Shown: positions 36,565 to 45,253 of the stretch, one piece after another
Layout: each line of letters starts with the position of its first letter
How positions within the stretch are numbered: the stretch's first letter is position 1
Source of the DNA: Aurantiacibacter odishensis
GTDB taxonomy: Bacteria; Pseudomonadota; Alphaproteobacteria; Sphingomonadales; Sphingomonadaceae
Length of the DNA: 64,000 bases
Direction of reading: 5' to 3'
Assembly (NCBI RefSeq): GCF_003605195.1
Contig: NZ_QYOS01000017.1
Span: 61,965-125,964 of the forward strand
Translations under genes and position numbers: made by a program
The notes under the pieces: model-generated
What the model saw: only the letters and a program-made list of their open reading frames with translations
Database searches by the model: none
Told to the model about the DNA's origin: nothing

Positions 36565-37488
36565 GTTCAGTTGGGCGCACAGGTCTGCCATCGCCATGAA
36601 CTGGTTGACGCAGGTCTCCACCATTTCGCGGTCGCGGTTGTGATCGAGATGGCCGCTTTCGAACATGTCGCCGCTTTTCAGCACGATAGTAAGCTCGCCG
36701 TCCTTGAACAGCGTCTTGATGTCCTTCCCTCGGAAGGCGTTCTCCAGCGCGATCAGCCGCTCGATGTAAGCGGGGTGGACGAGGTAACGCGCCTCGGTCT
36801 GGTCGCTGGTGAAGACCGTGAAGGCATCCTCGAAATCGGGGTGCACCATGTCGGCTTTCTGCAAGATTTGCCCGCCGACTTTCAGCGTGTCCTTCTCTCC
36901 GAAGAACAACAGCTTGGTGTGGCGGCCTGCCCGCTCGACAAGCGTGGTGCCGTGGAACTGGCGCGCGAAGCCTATGGTGATTACGGGGCCGCGAAATACC
37001 GTGACCCAGCGCCGGTTCTTGCCGCTGCCGCGTTGTTCCTCAAGATGCGCCTCGTGTAACGAGAAAGGCTTTCCGGCCATCTCGCCCCACCACAGGTCCT
37101 CGAATTTCGCGCGGTCGTGGCTGGGAAACATCTTGTGGGTTTTTGCGCGAAGGAACCCGTGCCCCTCGTGGCAATCGTGCCGGTAATCCAGCCCCAGCGC
37201 CTGCGCGATCGCGGCGTTGATGCCCGACTTGGTCTGTTTCTTCGCCTTGTTGACGGGAATCCGGCTCCACCACCATGCCCCCATGGCAATCAGCGCGGAG
37301 ATGAAGAACCTGAAATCGCCAAGCGGGGAAAACCAGACGAAGCCAAGTATCGGCAGGGCTATCGCCGCGCAGATTACGAAGCGACCGCGAGTGCTTTCCC
37401 TGGCTACTTCCCGAACGGTGACTTGCCGTTGCAGGAATTGCCCAAGTTCGCCCTCCATCAGGGCGTCCACATCGGGCCGCTCGATCAT
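36550..37488 (-). CDS. DUF3137 domain-containing membrane protein
   Basis: 312 residues with two hydrophobic segments (about 36-53 and 58-76), followed by a soluble domain of the DUF3137 type (FEDLWWGEMAGKPFSLHEAHL, RGPVITIGFARQFHGTTLV, LFKDGELTIVLKSGDMFE). These proteins commonly sit next to LemA, as here (divergent by 89 bases). Function unknown; an envelope-associated role is inferred. Confidence 0.85.
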   Translation of the reverse strand: MIERPDVDALMEGELGQFLQRQVTVREVARESTRGRFVICAAIALPILGFVWFSPLGDFRFFISALIAMGAWWWSRIPVNKAKKQTKSGINAAIAQALGLDYRHDCHEGHGFLRAKTHKMFPSHDRAKFEDLWWGEMAGKPFSLHEAHLEEQRGSGKNRRWVTVFRGPVITIGFARQFHGTTLVERAGRHTKLLFFGEKDTLKVGGQILQKADMVHPDFEDAFTVFTSDQTEARYLVHPAYIERLIALENAFRGKDIKTLFKDGELTIVLKSGDMFESGHLDHNRDREMVETCVNQFMAMADLCAQLNEAER

Positions 37489-37577
37489 TCATTCCCCCCT
37501 TACGGTGCCAATAATCGTTGCCTTCGCCAGCCTTCATGGCACACATTTATTTAACAAGGGTAGGCTAGGGGGAACAC

Positions 37578-38135
37578 ATGGAACTGATTATCTTGCTCGC
37601 CGTGATCGTGCTGCTGCTGCTCGTGCTGGTCGGTATCTACAACCGCTTGGTCGGACTGCGGCAGAACGTGAAGCAGGGCGCGGCCGATATCGATGCGCAG
37701 TTGCGCCAGCGGCACGACCTCATCCCCAACCTGGTGAACACCGTGAAGGGCTATGCCGGGCACGAGCAGGAGACGCTGGAACAGGTGATCGCCGCGCGCA
37801 ACACCGCGGCGCAGGGGACGATAAACTCGGCTGACGAGGCGCAGCTGCGCATTGCGCTGGATCGGGTGTTGGCCCTGGGCGAAGCCTATCCGGATCTGAA
37901 GGCGAGTGCCAACTTCCAGGAGTTGCAGAGCGAACTTGCCGATGTCGAGGACAAGCTGGCGGCATCGCGCCGTGCGCTGAACGCGGCCGTTTCGCGCTAC
38001 AATACCGCGCGGGAAACTTTCCCGGCGGTGATGTTCGCGGGCGCGATGGGTTTCGAACCTGCTGATTTCCACCAGCTCGACGACAGTGAAAAAGGCATTG
38101 TGGATCAAGTGCCAAACGTTCAATTCCAAGGCTGA
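37578..38135 (+). CDS. LemA family protein
   Basis: 185 residues: one N-terminal membrane helix (about 2-22), then a long helical bundle. LemA hallmarks are VDIDAQLRQRHDLIPNLVN-like AADIDAQLRQRHDLIPNL and ETFPAVMFAGAMGF near the end. LemA proteins are widespread and of unknown function, often paired with DUF3137 or TPM proteins. AGGGGGAA lies a few bases before the ATG. Confidence 0.93.
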   Translation: MELIILLAVIVLLLLVLVGIYNRLVGLRQNVKQGAADIDAQLRQRHDLIPNLVNTVKGYAGHEQETLEQVIAARNTAAQGTINSADEAQLRIALDRVLALGEAYPDLKASANFQELQSELADVEDKLAASRRALNAAVSRYNTARETFPAVMFAGAMGFEPADFHQLDDSEKGIVDQVPNVQFQG

Positions 38136-38272
38136 CAGGCTGCCGCGGAACGGTCCGTCCGAATTCACTTGCAATTCACCCTATCGGGCTTAAATGCGCG
38201 GCTCCGCTGCCCCAAGGGATTCCCACCGCAAGGCAGCTTTATGTCGAATTCGTCGTTAGGGGGTCCCTTGAA

Positions 38273-39478
38273 TTGCTCCAATATCCTGATGCCAAGGCTG
38301 TAGTCCGCGCCCTCGAGCCGGACGAACCCGTGACACTTCTGCGTCCGCACGCAGCATCGCGCGCGGCCCGATTCTTCACCGAGAAGTTTCCGGGCAAGGC
38401 GATGTATGCCGTGAAGGCGAATCCTTCTCCAGACCTGATCCGCATCCTGTGGGACGCGGGCGTGACGCATTACGACGTCGCCTCCATCGCCGAAGTGCGC
38501 ATGGTGCGCGATGCACTGCCCGATGCCACGCTGTGCTTCATGCACCCGGTGAAGACCAAGCGCGCCATTCGCGAAGCTTATTTCGAACACGGCGTGAAGA
38601 CCTACAGCCTCGATACGCTGGAGGAACTCACCAAGGTCGTCGAAGCGACCACTGCCGAAGATGGCGCGCCTGCCAAGGACCTGAACCTGCTGGTGCGCCT
38701 GCGCGTTTCCTCGGAGCATTCCGAGCTTTCGCTGGCCGCCAAGTTCGGCGTGGACCTGGTGGATGCCGCGCCCCTGCTGCAGGCCACCCGCCAGCATTGC
38801 GATGCGCTGGGCATCTGTTTCCATGTGGGCAGCCAGGCGATGACGCCGTTCGCCTACGTGCAGGCGCTGGAGCGCGTGCGCGCTGCGATCGTGGAAGCTG
38901 CGGTTACCGTGGACATCATCGATGTCGGCGGCGGTTTCCCCAGCGTCTATCCGGATCTCGATCCGCCTGCGCTGGAAGACTACTTCCAACTGATCCACCA
39001 GCACTTCGAGGCGCTGCCGATTTCCTATTCGGCAGAGCTTTGGGCGGAACCGGGCCGGGCGCTGTGCGCGGAGTATTCGTCCATCATCGTGAAAGTGGAA
39101 AAGCGCCGCGGTGACGAGCTTTACATCAACGACGGCGCCTATGGCGCGCTGTTCGATGCAGCCCACGTCGCCTGGCGTTTCCCCGTGGTGGCGCTGGAGG
39201 ACGACCTGCTGAAGCCGCTCGCCGAATTCTCGTTCTACGGCCCCACCTGCGACGATGCGGATTTCATGAAGGGTCCCTTCATGCTGCCCGAGGATATCCA
39301 GGCCGGCGACTATATCGAGATCGGTATGCTGGGTGCCTACGGCGCTGCCATGAAGACGAATTTCAACGGCTTCGGCGCTACCGAGGCGGTTCACGTTGCG
39401 GACGAGCCGATGTTCAGCCTCTACCGCGGCGATCGCCCCGATCCGCGCAGCAGTGACAACGTGGTGAGCCTGCGCTGA
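38273..39478 (+). CDS. Ornithine/diamino-acid decarboxylase (fold type III PLP)
   Basis: Alanine-racemase-fold PLP decarboxylase, 401 residues. PLP lysine is in MYAVKANPSP, HVGSQ is at about 180, and a diglycine phosphate loop IDVGGGFPSVYP and the C-terminal active-site Cys-Asp context GPTCDDADFM are visible. Ornithine decarboxylase is the best guess; lysine or carboxynorspermidine decarboxylase are alternatives. The start is TTG at 38273 with a G-rich ribosome site (about 38259-38263). Together with the DHS-like enzyme it would form a short putrescine-to-homospermidine route. Confidence 0.88.
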   Translation: MLQYPDAKAVVRALEPDEPVTLLRPHAASRAARFFTEKFPGKAMYAVKANPSPDLIRILWDAGVTHYDVASIAEVRMVRDALPDATLCFMHPVKTKRAIREAYFEHGVKTYSLDTLEELTKVVEATTAEDGAPAKDLNLLVRLRVSSEHSELSLAAKFGVDLVDAAPLLQATRQHCDALGICFHVGSQAMTPFAYVQALERVRAAIVEAAVTVDIIDVGGGFPSVYPDLDPPALEDYFQLIHQHFEALPISYSAELWAEPGRALCAEYSSIIVKVEKRRGDELYINDGAYGALFDAAHVAWRFPVVALEDDLLKPLAEFSFYGPTCDDADFMKGPFMLPEDIQAGDYIEIGMLGAYGAAMKTNFNGFGATEAVHVADEPMFSLYRGDRPDPRSSDNVVSLR

Positions 39479-39491
39479 TAACGAGCGCAGG
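39469..39491 (+). terminator. Small hairpin over the stop codon of the decarboxylase
   Basis: Perfect 8-bp stem (39469-39476 with 39484-39491), 7-base loop, no T-run. It overlaps the stop codon and lies 18 bases before the end of the convergent lipoprotein gene. Weak as a terminator. Confidence 0.35.
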
Positions 39492-39508
39492 CGCGTTCAT
39501 GGGTGCTA

Positions 39509-40048
39509 TCAGTCGAACATGCTGACCCCGCGCGACTCCCGCTCGGTCGAACGGTGCAGGATGCCTTCCGATGGCAGTTCCGGCTTGAAGGCGTTGTGGC
39601 ACCCTTCGCAATTCTCGATCAGCCGGTCGCCAATGGCGCGCCAGGCCTCCACGTCGGTCGACTGCGCCTCGGCGAGGGGCAGGGCATCCTGTCCGATGAG
39701 AGTGAGCTGGTCTGACCATTCCTGCCATGATTCCTCGGCGGTCCATTGAGCGTCGAACTCACCGCCGCCTGGGACCTTCATCACCTGTCCGCCCAGGATC
39801 ATGTCGTAGGTAGCGCTGCGAACGAGGTCCCAGTCCAGTTCGTCTTGCGGCAGGTCCCCGTTGCCGACTGTCCAGATGTAGTCCGCCGAATTGTCTATCA
39901 GGCCGACCATCGTTGCGTTGATGCTCACGGGCAATTCCGTGAGCGCAGGGCCCGAAGGTACCGTGTTCTCGGCTACTGGCGCGCCCTCGTTGCACGAAAC
40001 CAGCGCGAGAGCCGTCATCGTCAGTCCGGAGTAAAGGTGGATACGCAT
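39509..40048 (-). CDS. Haem-c lipoprotein, cytochrome c'-like
   Basis: 179-residue exported protein: signal peptide with lipobox ALVSC, then a mostly helical domain with a single CEGCH haem-binding motif near the C-terminus (ENCEGCHNAFKPELP). A lone C-terminal CxxCH in a helical protein is the architecture of cytochrome c'/c556. Function here unknown; electron transfer or gas binding are possible. ATG 40048 is preferred because GGGAG lies six bases upstream; an ATG at 40054 would abut the ribosome site. Confidence 0.75.
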   Translation of the reverse strand: MRIHLYSGLTMTALALVSCNEGAPVAENTVPSGPALTELPVSINATMVGLIDNSADYIWTVGNGDLPQDELDWDLVRSATYDMILGGQVMKVPGGGEFDAQWTAEESWQEWSDQLTLIGQDALPLAEAQSTDVEAWRAIGDRLIENCEGCHNAFKPELPSEGILHRSTERESRGVSMFD

Positions 40049-40129
40049 AATCATCTCCCGTTCCGCGACCTCGGGAGAGAATGTCGGCGATGTTACGAAG
40101 CAGTGCCTTGATGCACGTCAAGCAGCGCC

Positions 40130-42295
40130 TCAATTCCTTGTGACTGTCACCTGCATGAACTGTGGCTGGCTCTTCTGTCCATCGCCTCCCAGCATGGAGC
40201 TGGGGTAGTTGCCGGGCGGTAGCGAGGTAAGCGGCATGCCTGCCGCTGCCAGGGCATAGGGCGACACGCGGTGGCGGGTGCAAAGGCCGCCTGAGCCATC
40301 GTTGATGAGCGGTGTTTCGAATTCGACGCCGATGGTGGCATCCATGCTGCGACGCACCTCGCATACCACAAGCTGGCCGCCACCAAGGTCCAGAACCAGG
40401 CCGGTGCCGACGGGCACGCCGACAAGGCCTTCGATCCGGCTGCCGGTCTTGCTCAGGTCCCGCATCACGGCTTCGTAGCGGTGATCCTCGTGGATCACGC
40501 CGATACGGCGAAACACGCTGCGGCGTTCGGGGCGATAGGTGTCCGGCCCGCTGGGCTCGATCTTGTATCCACCGCTGGCGATCTCGGCGAGAATATCCCC
40601 CTGCGGGCGGGCCTTGGAGTAGATCCAGCCCTGGATATATTTCGCGCCCTTCTCGCAAACGAGGTTGAACTGGTCGAAAGCTTCCACGCCTTCCACCGTC
40701 ACATCCATGCCCAGCGCATCGGACAGACCGATGATTGCGGAAATGATCTTGGCGCTGTTCTGGTCTTTCTGCGTGCAACTATCGACGAAGCTCTTGTCCA
40801 CCTTCAGCTTGTCGAACGGGGCGGAGCGCAGGTAGCTGAGCGACGAGTAGCCGGTGCCGAAATCGTCGAGCGCGAGGCGAACGCCCAACCGCTTGAGCGC
40901 AGTGAAGGTCTTTTCCGTGGCTTCGAGGTCGCCGACGAAGACCGTCTCGGTCAGTTCCAGCTCCAGCCGGTCCGGATCGATACCGGTTTCGGCCAGTGCT
41001 TGCGTCACGATGGTGACGAAGCCCTTGTTGGCGAACTGCTTGGCGGAGACGTTCACGGCCACGCGCACGTTCTCGGGCCAGGCCATCGCGTCTTCGCAGG
41101 CGCGGCGCAGGGCCCACTCGCCCAGTCGGTTTATGAGGTCTGAGTCCTCGGCAACCGGAATGAAATGGTTTGGCGGGATGTTGCCCTTCTCGGGGTGCTC
41201 CCAGCGCATCAACGCCTCGAAGCCGACTATGGTGTTGTCGAGCGTGCTTACTACGGGCTGGTAATGCAGCTTGAGATGGTTCTTCTCCATCGCTTCGCGC
41301 ATGTCGTCCAGCATGATCTGGCGTTCCTGCTCGACGTCTTTCAGCTCGGCCGAATAAAAGCGATACATGCCGCGGCCGCCGTTCTTAGCGGCATAGAGCG
41401 CGAGGTCGGCAGAGCGGGTCAGTTCATCGCGCTCCAGGCCATCGTAGGGAGCGATGGAGATGCCGACAGAGCAGCCGATGATCGCACGTTTTCCTTCAAC
41501 CTGATACGGAGAGGCGAGCATCTGGATGATCTTGTCGGCCAGTTCTCCCAGTTCTCCGCGATCGTCCATGTCCGGCAGGATGACCTGGAATTCATCACCG
41601 CCCAGGCGCCCGATCTCGCCGCGGTTGGCGATGACGGCGCGCAGGCGGTCTCCTACCTGGCGCAACAGATCATCGCCTGCCGGGTGGCCCATGGTGTCAT
41701 TGACGTACTTGAACTTGTCGAGATCGAGCAGCATCAGCGCGCAGGCGCGTTTTGCGGACTTGTAGGCGGCGAGGGTGGAATCGAGCCGCCGGTCCATCCG
41801 GTGGCGATTGGCAAGACCCGTGAGAGCGTCGAATTCGGCCATGCGCGAATCTTCCAGCTTGCGCTGGAACGCGACGGTAATGTCCTTGGCGCTGCCACGA
41901 TAACCCTGGAACGAACCGTCCGGGCCCATCTTGGGGTGTCCGGAAAGCGACCACCAGCGCGGCTTGTCGGTCTTTCCCACGAAGCGCACGACGAGATCGG
42001 TCAGTTTGTTGCGGGCGGAAAGCTGGAAATTGAGCGGTCGGTCGGATTTCTCGTCGGGATTGTCACGGTCGATCTCGAACAGGGTCGGCAGCGGCTCGCC
42101 CAGCAATTCGTCGGCATCGCGGCCTAGGCAATCAATGGCCTTTTCGGAAAGGTAAATCAGGCGGCCTTCGGCGTCGCTGGCCCAGATCCAGCCGATGCCT
42201 GCCTGCTCGAAGTCATCGAGCACTTCGCGGCGCAGGGCATCGTTACCCTTGCTCCGGCCACCGGCAAAACCTTTGAGAAGGCTCGAAACCGCCAT
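40130..42295 (-). CDS. PAS-GGDEF-EAL-PilZ cyclic-di-GMP protein
   Basis: 721 residues with four modules: PAS (about 25-140, IGWIWASDAEGRLIYLSEKA), GGDEF (about 150-310, intact GGDEF), EAL (about 325-570, EALMRW, DDFGTGYSS, EGVEAF) and a C-terminal PilZ domain (about 595-670, with an arginine-rich RRSVFRR and DLSKTGSRI). No membrane segment, so it is cytoplasmic. The PilZ module could sense the cyclic-di-GMP that the other domains make or break. Monocistronic. Confidence 0.94.
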   Translation of the reverse strand: MAVSSLLKGFAGGRSKGNDALRREVLDDFEQAGIGWIWASDAEGRLIYLSEKAIDCLGRDADELLGEPLPTLFEIDRDNPDEKSDRPLNFQLSARNKLTDLVVRFVGKTDKPRWWSLSGHPKMGPDGSFQGYRGSAKDITVAFQRKLEDSRMAEFDALTGLANRHRMDRRLDSTLAAYKSAKRACALMLLDLDKFKYVNDTMGHPAGDDLLRQVGDRLRAVIANRGEIGRLGGDEFQVILPDMDDRGELGELADKIIQMLASPYQVEGKRAIIGCSVGISIAPYDGLERDELTRSADLALYAAKNGGRGMYRFYSAELKDVEQERQIMLDDMREAMEKNHLKLHYQPVVSTLDNTIVGFEALMRWEHPEKGNIPPNHFIPVAEDSDLINRLGEWALRRACEDAMAWPENVRVAVNVSAKQFANKGFVTIVTQALAETGIDPDRLELELTETVFVGDLEATEKTFTALKRLGVRLALDDFGTGYSSLSYLRSAPFDKLKVDKSFVDSCTQKDQNSAKIISAIIGLSDALGMDVTVEGVEAFDQFNLVCEKGAKYIQGWIYSKARPQGDILAEIASGGYKIEPSGPDTYRPERRSVFRRIGVIHEDHRYEAVMRDLSKTGSRIEGLVGVPVGTGLVLDLGGGQLVVCEVRRSMDATIGVEFETPLINDGSGGLCTRHRVSPYALAAAGMPLTSLPPGNYPSSMLGGDGQKSQPQFMQVTVTRN

Positions 42296-42361
42296 GTTGC
42301 TCCATCACCCAAGAACTGCGGGTCGATAGTCTGACCCGGCATCAGCTTTGGCGAACAATGG

Positions 42362-42376
42362 TTAACATGGCGCTAA
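42362..42376. promoter_or_regulatory. Near-consensus CtrA box upstream of PAS-GGDEF-EAL-PilZ gene
   Basis: TTAA at 42362-42365 and CTAA at 42373-42376, seven bases apart, matching TTAA-N7-TTAA except for one base. It lies 67 bases upstream of the minus-strand ATG at 42295. Low confidence on its own. Confidence 0.25.
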
Positions 42377-42413
42377 ATCTCGCGGGCATCCCTGCCACGT
42401 GCAGCGCAGATGA

Positions 42414-43697
42414 TCAGGCCGCTTCGCGCAGTTCGAGGTCCAGCCGGTCCCAGATTTCGACAAGCGCTTCAGCCAACTCGTCCATCATCGCTTCGGAGTG
42501 GGCCGGACCGGGTGTGAAGCGAAGCCGCTCCGTACCACGCGGCACGGTGGGGAAGTTGATTGGCTGCACGTAGACGCCGTATTCGGCCAGCAGGATATCG
42601 CTGATCTTCTTGGCGCGCACGGGGTCGCCCACCATCAGCGGCACGATGTGAGTCGTGCTGTCCATTACCGGCAGGCCCCTGGCGCGCAGCTTCTGCTTGA
42701 GCGCGGCGGCGGCGGCCTGCTGCCCGTCACGTTCCACGCTGCTTTGCTTGAGGTGACGGACCGAGGCGAGCACACCTGCGACCAGCACCGGGCTGAGCGA
42801 CGTGGTGAAGATGAAGCCCGGCGCGTACGACCGGATGCAGTCGATCACCTTCTTGCTGGAGGCGACATAGCCGCCCATCACGCCGAACGCCTTGCCGAGT
42901 GTTCCCTCGATCAGGTCGATCCGGTGCGCGGCATTGTCCCGCTCCGAAATGCCGCCCCCGTGATCGCCGTACATGCCCACGGCATGGACCTCGTCGATGT
43001 AGGTGAGGGCGTTGTACTTCTCGGCTAGATCGCAGATCGCATGGATCGGGGCCACGTCTCCGTCCATCGAATAGACGCTTTCGAAAGCGATGACCTTGGG
43101 CGTGTCCGGGTCTTCGGAAGCAAGCAACTGCTCCAGATGCTCGACATCGTTGTGACGGAAAATCCGCTTCTCGCAGCCGGAATTGCGAATGCCGGCGATC
43201 ATGCTGGCGTGGTTCAGTTCGTCGGAAAAGACGATGCAACCGGGCAGCAGCTTGGCGAGTGTGGAAAGCGTCGCGTCGTTGGAAACGTATCCGCTGGTGA
43301 ACAGCAGCGCGGCTTCCTTGCCGTGCAGATCGGCAAGCTCGTTTTCGAGCTGGATGTGATAGTGCGTGTTGCCGCCGATGTTGCGCGTGCCGCCAGAGCC
43401 TGCACCGACATCGTGCAGCGCTTCTTCCATCGCGGCCACGACTTTTGGATGCTGGCCCATGGCGAGGTAATCGTTCGAGCACCACACCGTGATCGGTTTC
43501 GGTCCGTTGTGTCCTGCAAAGCAGCGCGCATTGGGGAAGGCACCCTTGTTGCGCAGGATGTCGATAAAGACGCGGTAACGCCCCTCGGAATGCAGGCGAT
43601 CGATGGCCTGGTCGAAGATCTGGTCGTAGTTCAGCGTACCTGTCCAAGCTGCGCCGCTAAGGGACTCGCGGCTCTGTATGGGGGCGGATTTAGTCAA
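42414..43697 (-). CDS. hemA: 5-aminolevulinate synthase
   Basis: PLP enzyme condensing glycine and succinyl-CoA, first step of haem synthesis in alphaproteobacteria. Catalytic lysine is in [14 protein letters not shown]; the glycine-binding and acyl-CoA contexts ([36 protein letters not shown]) are intact. The start is unclear: the family usually begins NYDQIF, but here that point is a CTG codon (43634). I give the nearest plausible TTG (43697, 427 residues). An ATG at 43814 would run 74 bases into murI. Confidence 0.93.
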   Translation of the reverse strand: MTKSAPIQSRESLSGAAWTGTLNYDQIFDQAIDRLHSEGRYRVFIDILRNKGAFPNARCFAGHNGPKPITVWCSNDYLAMGQHPKVVAAMEEALHDVGAGSGGTRNIGGNTHYHIQLENELADLHGKEAALLFTSGYVSNDATLSTLAKLLPGCIVFSDELNHASMIAGIRNSGCEKRIFRHNDVEHLEQLLASEDPDTPKVIAFESVYSMDGDVAPIHAICDLAEKYNALTYIDEVHAVGMYGDHGGGISERDNAAHRIDLIEGTLGKAFGVMGGYVASSKKVIDCIRSYAPGFIFTTSLSPVLVAGVLASVRHLKQSSVERDGQQAAAAALKQKLRARGLPVMDSTTHIVPLMVGDPVRAKKISDILLAEYGVYVQPINFPTVPRGTERLRFTPGPAHSEAMMDELAEALVEIWDRLDLELREAA

Positions 43698-43740
43698 TAA
43701 GTGCTCAGGTTTGAAGCACGAAGTTTGCGAACCATTCGCA

Positions 43741-44541
43741 TTAAAGTGGCAGTATTCTGCCGATTCCGTATCGTTCAAGTCCGCCGAGTAGAGCTTCGTT
43801 AACTTGTCCATCACCCGTCACAATCGCAAAGTCATCATCCTGCCGGTCGAACGACTGGCCTTGGGTAAGGTAGGCGATACGGCGAGCGATTCCTTGCGCT
43901 CCGTCAATGAATTGCACTTTGTTGCCGAAAGCTACGGCCAGTTCATCCTGCACCAGCGGGAAGTGGGTGCAGGCGAGAACGACGGTGTCGATGTCCTCTC
44001 CGCGCGCCTGCCGGCGCAGGCCCTCGGCAGCAGCGGTGAATATCGCGGGATCGGGAGTACCGCCGCGCAGCTTCAGTTCTGCCGCGGCGACAAGATCGGG
44101 CGCGGCATGGCGCAGCAGCAGCTTCCCTTGCGCAAATTTTGCCTCGAGATTGTCGACGTAGGTCTGCCGGATGGTGGCAGCCGTCCCCAGCAGGCCGATC
44201 GTGCCGGTCCGCGTCAATTCGGCGGCGGGCTTGATCGCGGGCACCGTGCCGACGATCGGTGTTTCCAGCACGTCACGCACCATGCCAAGGGCGATGGTGC
44301 TCGCGGTGTTGCAGGCGATGCAGATCAGGCGAGGGTGGTATCGCTCGGCCAGGCGGCCCAGCAGGCCAGCGACGCGCGCGGCAACTTCGGCCTCCGTCTT
44401 TTCGCCGTAGGGAATGCCCGCGAGGTCGGCGGCGTAGATCACCGGTGCATCGGGCAATTCCCGTCGCAGCTCGGCAAGCACGGTGAGGCCGCCGAAACCG
44501 GAATCGAAAAGCAGGATGGGGGCTGTGGGCTGAACGTCCAA
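43741..44541 (-). CDS. murI: Glutamate racemase
   Basis: Makes D-glutamate for peptidoglycan, 266 residues. Both catalytic cysteines are present: IACNTAST and VLACTHFPL. The N-terminus [15 protein letters not shown] matches the family. TTG at 44541 is preferred, with GGAG six bases upstream; that GGAG is the end of a REP-like repeat. A GTG at 44586 would translate the repeat itself into 15 residues and is unlikely. hemA follows on the same strand. Confidence 0.95.
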   Translation of the reverse strand: MDVQPTAPILLFDSGFGGLTVLAELRRELPDAPVIYAADLAGIPYGEKTEAEVAARVAGLLGRLAERYHPRLICIACNTASTIALGMVRDVLETPIVGTVPAIKPAAELTRTGTIGLLGTAATIRQTYVDNLEAKFAQGKLLLRHAAPDLVAAAELKLRGGTPDPAIFTAAAEGLRRQARGEDIDTVVLACTHFPLVQDELAVAFGNKVQFIDGAQGIARRIAYLTQGQSFDRQDDDFAIVTGDGQVNEALLGGLERYGIGRILPL

Positions 44542-44549
44542 GACAAACT

Positions 44550-44640
44550 CCGTTCGGGCCGAGCTTGTCGAAGCCCTGCACTTCACTTAGGCGCTCAACT
44601 AGAGGAAAAGACAGCCCTTCGACAAGCTCGGGGCTAACGG
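44550..44640. repeat. REP-like inverted repeat between murI and plsY
   Basis: Two 29-base arms (44550-44578 and 44612-44640) in inverted orientation with a 33-base centre. The conserved core is GAGCTTGTCGAAG / CTTCGACAAGCTC. It resembles the abundant intergenic palindromes of many alphaproteobacterial genomes. It fills almost the whole gap between two divergent genes and supplies the murI ribosome site. Confidence 0.75.
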
Positions 44641-44653
44641 TTATGGGGCATTG

Positions 44654-45253
44654 ATGGAACAGTTTCTTGGATTGCTGCTGGGATACGCCTTCGGCTCGAT
44701 CCCGTTCGGCCTCCTGCTGGCCAAGGCAGGTGGCAAGGGCGACATCCGTAGTATCGGCAGCGGCAACATCGGCGCGACCAACGTGTTGCGTACGGGTTCG
44801 AAGAAGCTGGCGGCGGCTACCTTGCTGCTCGATCTGGCGAAGGGATTGATGCCGGTCCTGATCGCCAAGGCTGTGTTCGACCAGTCGGCCAGTGCTTTCG
44901 GCCCTGTTCCCCTCGCTGCCCTCGGCGCGGTGCTGGGTCACTGCTTCCCGGTCTGGCTCGGCTTCAAGGGCGGCAAGGGCGTAGCCACCAATGCGGGCGT
45001 TTCCTTTGGTCTCGCGTGGCCGATCGGGCTTGCTTACGCGCTGGTCTGGATCGCCGTCGCCTACCTCTCGCGCATCAGTTCTCTGGCCGGAATGTGCGCG
45101 GTGATAGCCGCTGCGATTGCTGCCGCCGCGCTGGGATATGCGGCCTACGTGCCTGCGCTGGCGATCATCGCCGTGCTCGTCCTGTGGCTGCACCGCGCGA
45201 ACATCGGCCGCCTCGTTCGCGGAGAGGAGCCGAAGATCGGGCAGGGCAATTGA
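44654..45253 (+). CDS. plsY: Glycerol-3-phosphate acyltransferase PlsY
   Basis: Membrane enzyme that acylates glycerol-3-phosphate from acyl-phosphate, opening phospholipid synthesis (199 residues). Motif 1 GYAFGSIPFG, motif 2 SGNIGATNVLR and motif 3 GFKGGKGVATNAG are present, with about five membrane helices. ATG 44654 follows GGGG; a TTG directly before it is less likely. The stop overlaps the dprA start (TTGA). Confidence 0.96.
   Translation: MEQFLGLLLGYAFGSIPFGLLLAKAGGKGDIRSIGSGNIGATNVLRTGSKKLAAATLLLDLAKGLMPVLIAKAVFDQSASAFGPVPLAALGAVLGHCFPVWLGFKGGKGVATNAGVSFGLAWPIGLAYALVWIAVAYLSRISSLAGMCAVIAAAIAAAALGYAAYVPALAIIAVLVLWLHRANIGRLVRGEEPKIGQGN

Noticed and set aside
44542..44586. Longer murI product starting at GTG 44586
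   Set aside because: The extra residues are a translation of the REP-like repeat; a good ribosome site serves the TTG at 44541.
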